From contig OX345636.1 in the NCBI GenBank assembly GCA_947044365.1, positions 29,306,466 to 29,370,465 of the forward strand: a stretch of 64,000 nucleotides of DNA, read 5' to 3'. The DNA comes from Petrosia ficiformis. Its lineage: Eukaryota > Porifera > Demospongiae > Haplosclerida > Petrosiidae. Positions 1-10,408 of this stretch are shown one piece after another. A model generated the notes under the pieces. The model did no database searches, was not told the origin of the DNA, and saw only the letters and a program-made list of their open reading frames with translations. Position 1 is the stretch's first letter, and every line of letters begins with the position of its first letter. The position numbers and the translations under genes are program-made.

Positions 1-346
1 CTTCCTGTTCTTCGTAGAGTTCTCCATCGTCATCAGCAGAGTCTCATCTCCATACAGCTGCATCATCATTGTCACCTGTACAAGAACAATGTCAATTTGC
101 AGCTTATTTATATCTCTAGAGAATGTATTCACTTTCAAAATCTAAGTCTTCATCCTGCTCGTCATTGTCTATTAATTATATTCATTTGTTATTATAAGTA
201 TATGAATTCATTATAATAATTACTAATTAGCTTACCTTCAGGGTCATCCTCATTCCAAAAATAGTCGGTAATGAAGCAAGTGAGTGCTTCTTGGTCTGAT
301 GGGGTCAGTGAGCTTTGAAAAAAGCTGTTTAAAAATTGCAATATCT
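1..346 (-). pseudogene. Partial acidic two-exon gene fragment, unknown function
   Basis: Reading the minus strand, an exon ending at 236 encodes a stretch finishing in SDQEALTCFITDYFWNEDDPE and stops at a GTAAG donor. A matching acceptor at 76-77 opens a second acidic exon (GDNDDAAVW, then DDDGELYEEQE) that runs off the left edge. The exons join in phase 1. One in-frame TGA lies inside the second exon, and the reading frame upstream of about 345 is also broken by TGA. I do not recognise the family. It may be a decayed mobile-element gene or a real gene with its remainder outside the window. Confidence 0.3.
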
Positions 347-1540
347 CCAGAATTCCTTGAAACCATCACTCAAACAATAGAAAGACGTGTTACTATGCTT
401 GTTGCCAGGGGTGTGGCTAGCGGTCAGGGAATTTCCGTGTTTTATTTAGTGTTACATCTCCGTTATGAAAATTTCTGACGGTCTCTGAACAAACACTCGC
501 TCTGGAAAAACTACGTGGATTTGGACTTTGAAACTGCTGGTAGAGATAGATTTGTCCACATGAAACTACAATAATCACGAATTCACCACTTGGCGTGTTT
601 TTTGCCAATACTGAAATATTAATTTTAAAAAGATAGCCACCTTTTCACAGAGCGTGTCATATAGTAAAGTCACGTAATACCAGACTACCCCTAATTCCAG
701 ACACTTTTGATAGACAAGTTTAAACTGACAGAAGAAAAGAATAGGGAAACTTTCTACATATGACAAGAAAGCAAAAAGCATATACCATCTCATGGGCATA
801 CTATCCAATTATAAAAATTTACTATAAAAGCTTGTAAGACTTATGAACAGTTAAAAACCTACTAAATATAAGTAATCTAAACATATTTTGCAGCTGCTCA
901 GAATTTAATATACAAATATGTCTGGAATTACAGGACAAACGGAGGTTCTCATATATGAATTATACTCATAGTTTTATACAGCAAGACCTACTGAAGAAGT
1001 AGGTACAAAAATTTTGTCTATAGTCCAACTATTTCAATAATTATAAGGCTACAATATAGTTGAGTTTTAGCTATTGAAAAAATAGTCTGAAATTAGGGGA
1101 CTTTACTATATATATTAAATTATATATATATCATTATGTTATGTATATTTTAATTATCTATATATGCATATAATATATCATTTTCATTCGAGTTATAATT
1201 ATTATTTACTGTTAGGACTTAACTCAGATTTACCAACATAGATCATCAAAAGAATAACAACCAAGTTGATATTGATATACACACAGACACACTGAAAAAA
1301 AACTAAATTATACAAAGTATTTGTAGAAAACTAAAGTCTAGAATGTTCTAGAACATAACATGTGGTCCTACATGTGCTAAGGAATGATCCAGAAGAAATA
1401 ATTATAGAAGTGTTAAATGAAACATGTGACATTGCAGTACAAGAGTACATAAATTAATGAAATAAGTACAAAACACTCACTTAACACCAAACATACCGCT
1501 GGCCATGACCGGAGGTGATAGAGTAAAGAATGTACAAATA
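347..1540. other. AT-rich intergenic stretch
   Basis: No coding pattern, tRNA or clear repeat boundary is visible. The 1100-1200 part is nearly pure A/T with short TATA runs. Any 3' LTR of the neighbouring BEL/Pao element should lie here, but I could not find a paired terminal repeat. Confidence 0.5.
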
Positions 1541-3976
1541 CTACAGTTCTTCAGAGTTAGTAGGGATCAGTAGTACAATCTTATGGATTGGTCTCTTGTA
1601 AATTCTCTTGGCAGTCTTCAGCGTAACAACTCGTACTAAATTGTCATTACCACGATGAATTTCAACGACTTTAGCTATTGGCCACTTAGTTGGAAATGTA
1701 GTTTCATCACGCAATATCACAATATCACCGACAGATACGTTTCTAGTTGGATGAGACCACTTGTAGAACTTGTTGAGTGTTGTGAGATAGTCAGTGGACC
1801 ATTGTCTCCAAAAATGATGAGTGAGATTTTGGCACAAATGCCAACGATGTTTCTGTCACACAATCATTAACAAAATTCACAGGGATTAACGGACGACTAT
1901 TCAAACAAGCTTCAATTTGAACTATGACTGTGGTCATTTCCTCAAAAGTCAACTTTACATCAGGTGTGATTACACGTCTGAAATGGGTTTCCATACTTTT
2001 TACTGCCGCTTCCCACAATCCACCGAAATGTGGAGCACGTTTAGGGATAAATTTCCACTATACTTCTTGATGCACAAAATTCAGAAATCTTACGTTGAGC
2101 AATTTCAGTTTTCAGGAATTCAAATAGTTTCTTTAGTTCATGATTAGCTCCAACAAAGTTTGTCCCATGATCACTCCAAATGAGGTTAGGATAACCTCTA
2201 CAGGCAACAAAACGACGTAATGCAGCTATGAATGCTTCGATCAGAAACCAATTCCAGGTGAACTGCCTTAACTGTTAACGAAACAAAAACGCATATATAA
2301 GCTTTAACAATAGTGGGTTTCCTGACATAGCCATGCTTAATGTAAACTGGACCCGCATAGTCCACTCCAACGGTTTCAAAAACAGTGCCTGGAGTTACAC
2401 GTTCTGAAGGTAGTTGCCCTTGTAATTGAGAGAGTCTCACCAGCATGGCGTCTACAAATGACACATTGACGAGTAATGGAGCGAACAGCCTTTCGAAGAT
2501 TGATAATATGGAAACAAAGGCAAATTGAGGATATCATAAGGGTAGGTCTAGCATGAAGCAGACGAATATGTTCTGATCTGAGGATTAGTTTCGTTATGGG
2601 ATGCTTTGCATGAAGAACAATTTGTTGTAATTTTGTGTATGGTAATTTAGAATTACCTAGACGACCTCCAACACGCATAATACGTGAGGAATCAATAAAG
2701 GGATTCAACGATATCAATTTACTGTTGCTTGGCAATTTACGATTTGATTTGAGCGATGCAATGTCACTCGGAAAAGATTCCATCCAATTGAGAGTAAGAC
2801 AACCAATAATTCTCAGCATTAGAAAGTTCAGCAACAGTTAAATATGGATGATTTGTAGTACAGTTTCTTCCACTAGACAGTTGTTGATGAAACGATAAAT
2901 CCATGCAGTGACACGTTGAAGCTGAGGAAAGGTAGAATAACGATCCACTGGTATGACAGGCAACACCAATTCACAAGTAGTTAGCAGACTAATCTCCCTT
3001 TCTTCTTCACTCACTTCAACACAAGGGATTTCTTCTTGTCCTGGCCATCTGGAGGTTTCCAAGTACAACCATTTTGGACCCTTCCACCAGAGTTCATTAC
3101 TCACTAATTCAGATGGGAATAATCCTCTAGAGGCGCAATCAGCTGGGTTTTCTGTACTATTAACATGTCTCCAATGGTTAGGAGGAATACAATCTACAAT
3201 ATACGATACTCGATTACCCACATAAGTGTTGAAATGCCTTGATGTGCTAGTGAGCCAATTGAGCACAATTGTGCTGTCAGTCCGAGCAAATACATTAGAT
3301 AACAGCATTTTGTAATTACTATGGAAATATGAATTCTCCCTTCTGAATCTTCTCCACGTAGGTACACGACACCAGCATATGCATTTTCGGGTGCGTCACA
3401 AAATCCATGTAGCTGTAAAGAAGTGATGGTGACATCTTTGGGGAAGTAGTAACGAGGCACATGACAACCTTTGAGAGATGGCAATTCAGATATCCATTGT
3501 AACCAAGTCTCTTGAATGAACATTGGTACCGATTCATCTCAATCTATATTTAATTCCCACAACAGCATTTTCATCTTAATCACAGTAGGAGAAAACCAAC
3601 CCAGGACATCAAATATCTTGGCAATATGTGATACAAGAATACGCTTTGTGATGGTTTCAGGTGTAGACAAATTATTCATTGTGAGACGAAAATGGTCAAA
3701 AGTAGTCTTGGTGTATTCTTTAGAGCCAGAAATTGTAAGGACTTCATAGGAGTCTCTAACACCAGGATTAATTCTCTAAGACTGCTAATTCACTGGAATT
3801 CCATTTTCACAAATGAAAACCACCACGGAAGAGGAGAGCTTGCAATTGGTGATGTAACTTGATTGCATCTTCGTTGTTGTCAGCTCCTGTAAGACAATCA
3901 TCAACATAAAAGGATTCTTCAGCCACTTCTGATGCTTGTGGATATTCGTGGGCTAGGTTGATAGCATTCTGCTTAA
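1541..3976 (-). pseudogene. BEL/Pao retrotransposon pol, 3' half (RT, RNase H, integrase, DUF5641)
   Basis: Going down the minus strand, several frames in turn show typical Pao parts. The reverse transcriptase active site FYVDDCLTG is near 3890-3915. The RNase H part follows (FARTDSTIVLNWL, then RHVNSTENPADCASRG). Next come the integrase zinc-binding region (HPITKLILRSEHIRLLH), the integrase core (VGVDYAGPVYIKHG, and WSDHGTNF near 2170) and the closing DUF5641 domain (VGDIVILRDE, WPIAKVVEIH, stop at 1541). The pieces are separated by frameshifts and stops, and part of RNase H appears deleted, so the copy is dead. The 5' part (gag, protease, early RT) is missing because a piggyBac element was inserted at TTAA 3973-3976. 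Confidence 0.9.
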
Positions 3977-4299
3977 CCCTTTAACGACGAAGGTTGCATA
4001 TATGCAACTTTTTAAACATCCGCTAAAAAACGAAGGTTGCAGATTTGCAACTTTATTACTGTACGACAATTACAACACAATTGCTCGATATACAGATAGA
4101 TTTAGAATTCACTTACCTATTGATGATGTTAGAGCAACTCTGTACTTCAGATAAAACAAGTTTTCACACTATTTCAGGCCAATCTGCCTGAAAGAGCGCC
4201 ATTTACAAACACGGTCAAAATGTAATTATCAGCTGCCCCACCCACAGAAGTGGAAATAGTTTTTTTTCAAGAGTATTTTTTGTTATAACATCATTCACG

Positions 4300-4484
4300 A
4301 TGAGCTACAGCACTCAACAAGTAATAGAAATGGTGACTGAAGACTTGGATTTAGGAGCTGAAGTAATTTGCAATGGCAGTGACAATGAGTTTGGTGTAGA
4401 TAGTGAAGACGATGATGAAGAGAGAGGGGACAAGTATCAAGAGACTGAGGAACATAAAGATGTTGGCATAACTGAAAATGATAG
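4300..4484 (+). pseudogene. piggyBac transposase exon 1 (acidic N-terminus)
   Basis: The ATG lies 327 bp inside the left piggyBac end and opens 61 codons rich in Asp and Glu (DSEDDDEERGD), as is usual for the N-terminus of piggyBac transposases. The exon ends GATAG at a GTATAA donor (4485). Its phase, two bases left over, fits the acceptor at 10407-10408, where the next exon begins T-GAT-GTA. Without splicing the frame runs a further 15 codons to a stop at 4528. This part carries no stop or frameshift, unlike exon 2. Confidence 0.55.
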
Positions 4485-5129
4485 GTATAAACAACTATTA
4501 TTAGTGATGTCAAATACCGTATATAATTAATAAACAATTTCTCAAGGAAAATTTTATTTACGAGGGTGGCACAAGGACTTCGCTAACTATAGGAAGTGTT
4601 ACTGTGGGAATAGACTTGTCTCTATGTAAGTTTAGTTGCTAAACTCTGATTTTTTGATAGTTTATGCATACGATGCACAATATTTGACATATAATTGAGC
4701 TATAACCCTACACTATTTGAACACATTGTTTTCCAACGCTATTTTTACTGTACTTCTGTAGTTTCTGAAGACATTGTTGAATGTAGTAGTTGATATCTTC
4801 ATAATAAATGTAAGTTTTAATGTGAATGTTAATTTTATATTTTGTATGTAAACCTTAAATAATAATTCGTATAATATACTACAATGCATAGTGAAAGCTG
4901 GGTAGTTGGCTGTGATCTTTGTCTCAGGCTTGAAATTAAATACCAACTTCAAATATAGTATATAGGACAATTGTTAAGTAAAGGCAAAAGTCTGAATTGT
5001 ATCTTAAGATTTTCATGGACAAAATAACTCTAGTTCTCAATGTTGTTCATGCTAGTGTCACATGTACATAGTCATTGTCATAGACAAGATTCTCTCATCA
5101 TTGAAATAGGGAGGTGGTGCCTATGCAAG

Positions 5130-5512
5130 ACTAGCCTTGTACCCAGGCTCTCAAGATGGCGGCTGAAAAGAGAACCTGTTTTCTGCTGTTTGCGCAATGC
5201 CTAACATACCAATTTCTGGTAATTCCAGTAACCATTGTACTCTGTCTGTGTCATCTCAACTAAAACAGACTTTTATCGATGGGACTACTTTGCATCTAGA
5301 TCTAGCAGTTTCTGTTTGTATACAGCACCTTAGATCCTTTGACCTTGTTCTAAACCATGAGCAGTCTACCGAACAGGTGTTGGCTGTGTTATCATGTGAT
5401 ACACCTTTTAGTAACCACAATGTTTTTTGCGTGTTAATTAGTGCATGCACAAGCAGTTGAAACCAGGCTCTCTTTTCCACTGCCATCTTGAGAGTTTGGG
5501 TATGAGGCTAGT
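5130..5512. mobile_element. MITE with about 50-bp terminal inverted repeats and GCAAG duplication
   Basis: The left end (from ACTAGCCTTGTACCC) and the complement of the right end (from ACTAGCCTCATACCC) align for about 50 bp. Both contain CTCAAGATGGC and then AAAGAGA. GCAAG occurs directly at 5125-5129 and 5513-5517, fitting a 5-bp target duplication. The interior has only shadow ORFs. The left repeat carries AAGATGGCGGC (5153-5163), which matches the known YY1 consensus. Confidence 0.8.
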
Positions 5513-5846
5513 GCAAGACTAACTACTAGATGACATTACACTGCATTGTCATAGAAGGACATGCCTTCCTTAACTCAAGTAACCTTACTATGATGGATTG
5601 TTTTACATTGGGTAGTAGTCTAGGCGGGATTGAGATTACCCTATGGTATATGAATACTATAGATAGTATGCTGTGACTATGTTTGGTTTGTTATAAGTAG
5701 TTCAACTTCACAAGCTATAACATTTTTAATTGAGAACCTCTGTGTATTATTGTGCTACATATATGTGAGTGTGTCAGTACAGAGTCTCAATTTCTAAGTT
5801 AAAGTCTGACTATCTACAATTTTTTTGCAGTTAATTTCTCAACATA
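5513..5846. other. Upstream region of the 1008-residue gene
   Basis: The stretch holds no ORF. A strong 3' splice-site-like sequence, a T-run followed by GCAG ending at 5830, lies 16 bp before the ATG at 5847. This suggests a 5' UTR intron whose donor I cannot place. Confidence 0.35.
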
Positions 5847-8800
5847 ATGGCATCTGCTCATTCTGAAGAACTATCATCAGAATTCAATAAATATGGTATC
5901 ACTGCTTCAATGCTACTTTCGTATTCATCGATTGATGCCAATATACAACATCTACCTGAATTAGACATAGTTACAAAAGAAATAATTCTTGAACTTTTCA
6001 AATTCAAAGATCGACATCCTAGGTGTACTTTTAAAACGTTGTATTATTGGATAAAAGACGTATATGGCAAGAAGTGGCCTGAAAAAGAAGCACCAACATG
6101 TCAAGCTATTGCCAGAAGCAATGAAAGATTAACTGCAAGGTTCAATAAGCTAAAAAAACAACATAATACCTCAGAAAAAATTAAAACTATTACAACATTT
6201 TTACAAGAAGAGTATGCTCTGCCTAAGCTAGGATTTTGCAAAGGACAAGTATTACATTTCAGTCCACTGAAGTTACCGATAAAGGAAACTCATGGGTTTA
6301 GAGAAGCTAAGCAGAAGATGTATGCAGTAACAAGAAACGCCAACAAACGGCTGAAACGTCGAGATGAAACTATTCAACTACAAAAGGATCAAATCCAGAG
6401 TCAGCAGCATATCATTGAGGAGTATGAAAAGAAACTGAAAAGTTCAGAATTTCAATTGTCAAGATTAAAAGCTAGTCTAGACAGGGTAAATCATCGTGCT
6501 TCTTACTGGAGAGGAAAAGCTGAAAGTATTAAACACCAAAAGTCAACCAAAAATTTCAAACTCTGCAATGAAATAGAATCTCTGAGGGAAAAAGTATGTG
6601 CTCTTAATTTGGAAAATGCAGAGATGAATGAAACCCTGGAATCAATCCTATCATCAGAAGAAATTTCTACGTTTGAAAAAGGACGATACACAGATGATGT
6701 GAGAATGTGCATATATGAGTTACTGTCTTTAAATGTAGGTGTCCGTAATGTTAGTCAAATAATTCGCTCTGTACTGAAGAATATAGCACACAAATCTGTT
6801 ACTTGCTTACCAAGCTATGGTTTAACATGTCAAATGATTCTTGAATCTCTGTCTGTACTCCAAGCTCACCTTGGAGAAAAGCTCACTGAAGCTAACAGTT
6901 ATGGCACTCTGCAAACTGATGGTACTACCAAATTCGGTGAGCACTATGTGACATATGATGTTAAAGTACCTGATTCTAAGAATGCTTACACACTTGGCCT
7001 TCGACATATCTTTTCCGGTTCTGCAAAAGATACCTTAGAATTACTGAAACAGATATTGGATGATATAGATAGTGTACAGCTAGCTATAGGTAAAAATGCT
7101 GTATCTGGAAAGATTGTGAGTAAGCTAAAAAATACCATGTCTGACCGACATTCAGCAGAGAAGCTCTTTAATGAAATGCTTCAAGATTATAGATCTGAAA
7201 TCTTACCTACTATTGCTGAAAATTGGAATGAGATGACCGAAATCGAGAAAGAACAATTAACACAAATGAACAATTTTTTTTGTGGCCTCCACTTTATTGT
7301 TGGACTAGCAGATGCTGCTGAGGAAACGATTAAGCTGTGGGAAAGTCAGTATACTTGTAAAGAAGGACTTTCTTCATCTGGTACACAAAGATTAGTTCGC
7401 ACTGCATGCAAAGCATTCCATCACAGAGGGTCTCAACAGTGTGGAAGTTCCACACTTTTTCGTACATATTTACGAAAACAAGGTATACATAAAATACCAC
7501 TTGCTCAGTTTGTTGGTAACCGATTTAACGTACTGTTTTACGATGCAGCAGGAGTCTACTATTTACGGAGTCACATAATTAATTTCATTGAGACTGTTCA
7601 TGGTGGACAAGCAAACCGTCTACTTCATTCTGTTCTTGGCGACCTGAAGGAACCTACATATTTATCAGGATGTAGAGCTCTTGGATTAATTGACAAATTA
7701 GTAAGTGGACCACTCTGGAGGAAGTTACAGGAGTCTGATACATCAGTGATAAAAATGGGCAATTTGTACTGTGACATGAAAGCAAAGTTTGATTCTTGGA
7801 GTTGTGATGCCCATACACTTCTAACAGGTAGTGATTTCCTTGGTGATGGGTTTGTTTTTCATTTAGATGATGAGGTATGGAAAGCACTAGTTGAGTCAAA
7901 TACATTAGATGCTACAACACAGGAGTTACTACAACTCCTCTTTGGTTCTTTTTCTGTTACTACTCAACGACTGCTCATTGACCATCTTCCTGGAGGTAAA
8001 CATCATTGTGATGTTGTAAGCACAGTTACAGTACAAGAAACTGCTAGTGTTCCAACTACCAATATTGGACCAGAAAGAGATTTTGCTGTCTTGGATAGAA
8101 TGTTGCGTGAAAAGCCTAATGCCAATCTCATTGCCTTGGAATCAATGATATTATACTCTCACAACAAGACCTCGTTATGGTTAGGACAGCAGACATGTAA
8201 TGACAGAGGCAAGCTTCTCAAAGCTGCACGAACTCGTGTACCAACAATTAGAGCGAAGTTTAAGGAAAGAAAAAAAGAAATAGAAGTGAGACGTGAAGAA
8301 GCTCTTATAAAGAAGCAGTATGATAATGCTCAGAAAGAGATGAAGAAAGCATTAGAGAAAGAGAAGCTCACAAAGGAAATGGAGAAAATTGGTTTGTGGA
8401 CAAATCCAATTGAAATCGAAGATGGACTTGAAACTGTTCTGAAAAGAGCAGAGAAATTAAGACTACTAAAATTACAAATCAAGTATCGTCACAAAGTACT
8501 TGGTCAGATTCATCATGATAAATCTGTTTTCCAATTTTCTCACAAGCGACCATTCTCAATTAACCAACTGATGCAGAACCTCTGCCAGCTTCTTGCGACT
8601 GAAGAAAGCCACATACCTGGTACTGACCAAGGTGAACCTTTGGCTAACGCTATACCATCACTTGAGGAAGTATTGGACCAACCAGAACTGCTTGTTGGTA
8701 AAAAGATAAAACATCGTTTTGAGGTAGATGGAGAATTAGTATGGTACAATGGTACTGTATTGCAGATGAACTATGAAACAGAAGAGTTTCAAGTGGAGTA

Positions 8801-8873
8801 TGATGGTGAAGATGGTGTTTGTTCGTTTCAATTACTTGATGACATTGCAAGTGAAGATCTGCTGATTTTGTAA
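5847..8873 (+). CDS. Intact 1008-residue transposase-like protein with C-terminal Spindlin/Tudor-like domain
   Basis: A single exon of 1008 codons without a stop, striking in a window of dead elements. Residues about 155-275 form a long charged coiled coil. Residues about 340-780 look like an RNase H-fold DDE transposase: a first acidic site in LQTDGTTKFG (Asp358), a C-x2-H motif FFCGLH (Cys479, His482) of the kind seen in several cut-and-paste superfamilies, and a late block with GPERDF and NKTSLWL. Residues about 795-850 are a second Lys/Glu-rich helix. Residues about 947-1008 (GKKIKHRF, VWYNGTVL, FQVEYDGED) resemble a Spindlin/Tudor-like reader of modified histones. I remember similar proteins only as uncharacterised cnidarian and sponge sequences, so the superfamily is unassigned. 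The ATG is taken because it follows a splice-acceptor-like site and gives the full coiled-coil protein. Convergent with the gene at 9090-9805. Confidence 0.85.
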   Translation: MASAHSEELSSEFNKYGITASMLLSYSSIDANIQHLPELDIVTKEIILELFKFKDRHPRCTFKTLYYWIKDVYGKKWPEKEAPTCQAIARSNERLTARFNKLKKQHNTSEKIKTITTFLQEEYALPKLGFCKGQVLHFSPLKLPIKETHGFREAKQKMYAVTRNANKRLKRRDETIQLQKDQIQSQQHIIEEYEKKLKSSEFQLSRLKASLDRVNHRASYWRGKAESIKHQKSTKNFKLCNEIESLREKVCALNLENAEMNETLESILSSEEISTFEKGRYTDDVRMCIYELLSLNVGVRNVSQIIRSVLKNIAHKSVTCLPSYGLTCQMILESLSVLQAHLGEKLTEANSYGTLQTDGTTKFGEHYVTYDVKVPDSKNAYTLGLRHIFSGSAKDTLELLKQILDDIDSVQLAIGKNAVSGKIVSKLKNTMSDRHSAEKLFNEMLQDYRSEILPTIAENWNEMTEIEKEQLTQMNNFFCGLHFIVGLADAAEETIKLWESQYTCKEGLSSSGTQRLVRTACKAFHHRGSQQCGSSTLFRTYLRKQGIHKIPLAQFVGNRFNVLFYDAAGVYYLRSHIINFIETVHGGQANRLLHSVLGDLKEPTYLSGCRALGLIDKLVSGPLWRKLQESDTSVIKMGNLYCDMKAKFDSWSCDAHTLLTGSDFLGDGFVFHLDDEVWKALVESNTLDATTQELLQLLFGSFSVTTQRLLIDHLPGGKHHCDVVSTVTVQETASVPTTNIGPERDFAVLDRMLREKPNANLIALESMILYSHNKTSLWLGQQTCNDRGKLLKAARTRVPTIRAKFKERKKEIEVRREEALIKKQYDNAQKEMKKALEKEKLTKEMEKIGLWTNPIEIEDGLETVLKRAEKLRLLKLQIKYRHKVLGQIHHDKSVFQFSHKRPFSINQLMQNLCQLLATEESHIPGTDQGEPLANAIPSLEEVLDQPELLVGKKIKHRFEVDGELVWYNGTVLQMNYETEEFQVEYDGEDGVCSFQLLDDIASEDLLIL

Positions 8874-9089
8874 CTTGCAGGATTAACACATCCATGGAAT
8901 TCAAAGTTAATATTCAGTTCTTTCTCCTTTTTAATTCAATTCCATTGCATAGTTATTACATTTTTTGTTGAATGAAAGTATCATTTCAATTCTATATATA
9001 TATTATCAAAATTACTAATTCTTAATGAAGCTTCATAATTATTATACTTGTGACAATTTGTGATCATATTTTTACACAATAAATCCAAG

Positions 9090-9805
9090 TTAATACTGAA
9101 GTCCTTTGGTTGGTTCCATCTCAACAATTCTTTGTATGTGTGGAATGTGGTCCACTTTGTCCAAATATTCCTCAACTAATTCTTTATTACTGATGAACTC
9201 TAGTGGTGCTGAGCCAATATGATAAGGAGCATCAAATTCTTTACATTCAAAAAGAACTTTCATTTCTCCATCAGACAACCACACACAATGTATTTTTTCA
9301 GCAACATAATGCTAGAATGTGTAACAAGTATCTTGTACTATATGCATGTAAAATCAGAAATATTTTGAGACTATGATTATCAATAATTTAAACTCTAAAC
9401 ATGCTAAGCTGTTCAACATGATTAATTACTTCAAGCACAAGTATAATATAATTATATAATTATATACAATAATGACTAGTTACCATGAAAACCAATTATT
9501 TTTATTTAGTAAAAGATCAAGGAAAATCTTGAGTACATGTAATATGGGTCTATACCTTTCCTTAGATTACATTTCCTCTACCCTTTAATTGTCAATCTCT
9601 CTATATATAACAATGATAAGTTAGCAATGATATACTGTAGATACATGTATAGTATGTAGTCTGCAGTGGACATTAAACTACAAGAATCATGAAGAATGTG
9701 ATAATTTATCACATGACACACCTATTCGTATTTACATTTTCAATGTGTGCATATTTACTCATATATATATAATATTATACATACCTTATAGCCTTGTTCA
9801 GCCAT
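9090..9805 (-). CDS. Small two-exon gene, 80 residues, convergent partner of the 1008-residue gene
   Basis: Exon 1 (9785-9805) encodes MAEQGYK and ends at a GTATGT donor. Exon 2 (9090-9311) starts after a CTAG acceptor and continues in phase with HYVAEKIHCVWLSDGEMKV, ending EPTKGLQY and a stop at 9090-9092. The protein is acidic, has no membrane segment or signal peptide, and matches no family I know. The 217-bp gap to the convergent stop at 8873, and the placement inside the same pair of inverted repeats, suggest it belongs to the same mobile unit. The conserved splice signals and open frame argue that it is expressed. The alternative is an unrelated host exon pair. Confidence 0.55.
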
Positions 9806-9900
9806 GACAATACTCCAACTTCAAGTTTTCAATTTTTTAAAGTATTTTCATTAAATTAGAATTTTGTGCCGCACCTCCACGGTCACAATATATACGGTAT

Positions 9901-10408
9901 AAAGAGAATCTACTCGATAAAAGACAGCTAATTGTTGTGAATTCTGAAGTGCGGAACAAAATATTTTTATATCAGAATACTTCTATTCTAGTCTTCATTC
10001 TTTGGTAAAAGTTACAAAGAATATACTGCAAATTAAAAATTCCCTTTGACATCACTACTATTATTAAAAAAATACAACTGAAAAAGAATAATACAATAAT
10101 TATTATAAAAATTAATAACACAAATAACTTACATATATAATATATAATATATAATAGCCACTTCGTTGTTCTCTTGCAGTGTGGTACTGAACACAGCTGA
10201 TGACAGTGAAACTAGGTAAATCAAAATTTCACAAATGCACGTATAACATTAAATTATAATATGCATATCAATTATAATTATATATACAAGTAATTGAAAA
10301 GTATATATATATATATATATATATATACTGTATATATAATACACTTTTGAATGATATATAATTAACTTGAAAAAAAAACTATAAATGCAATGTCATTTCA
10401 ATCTATAG
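9901..10408. other. AT-rich remainder of the piggyBac intron
   Basis: No ORF or gene is visible. An (AT)n run lies at about 10303-10326, and TATATAATATATAATATATAA-type sequence lies near 10133-10155. The stretch ends at the acceptor TCTATAG (10402-10408) of piggyBac exon 2. Confidence 0.5.

Larger units (their letters stand above)
4514..9900. mobile_element. Putative two-gene DNA transposon inside the piggyBac intron
   Basis: A perfect 12-bp inverted repeat, ATACCGTATATA at 4514-4525 and its complement at 9889-9900, lies just inside the two intron boundaries of the surrounding piggyBac gene. It encloses a 1008-residue transposase-like ORF and a convergent 80-residue gene whose start codon is about 85 bp from the right repeat. 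A MITE (5130-5512) has inserted between the left repeat and the ORF. No clean target duplication is visible beyond AA/AAA, and beyond the 12 bp the ends share only a loose motif (GAGG followed by GGCACAA). The borders are therefore inference. Confidence 0.45.

Noticed and set aside
9841..9905. Long terminal repeat match between 4514 and 9900 beyond 12 bp
   Set aside because: Only a loose GAGG...GGCACAA motif is shared after the 12-bp core, at different distances; not enough to claim a longer repeat.
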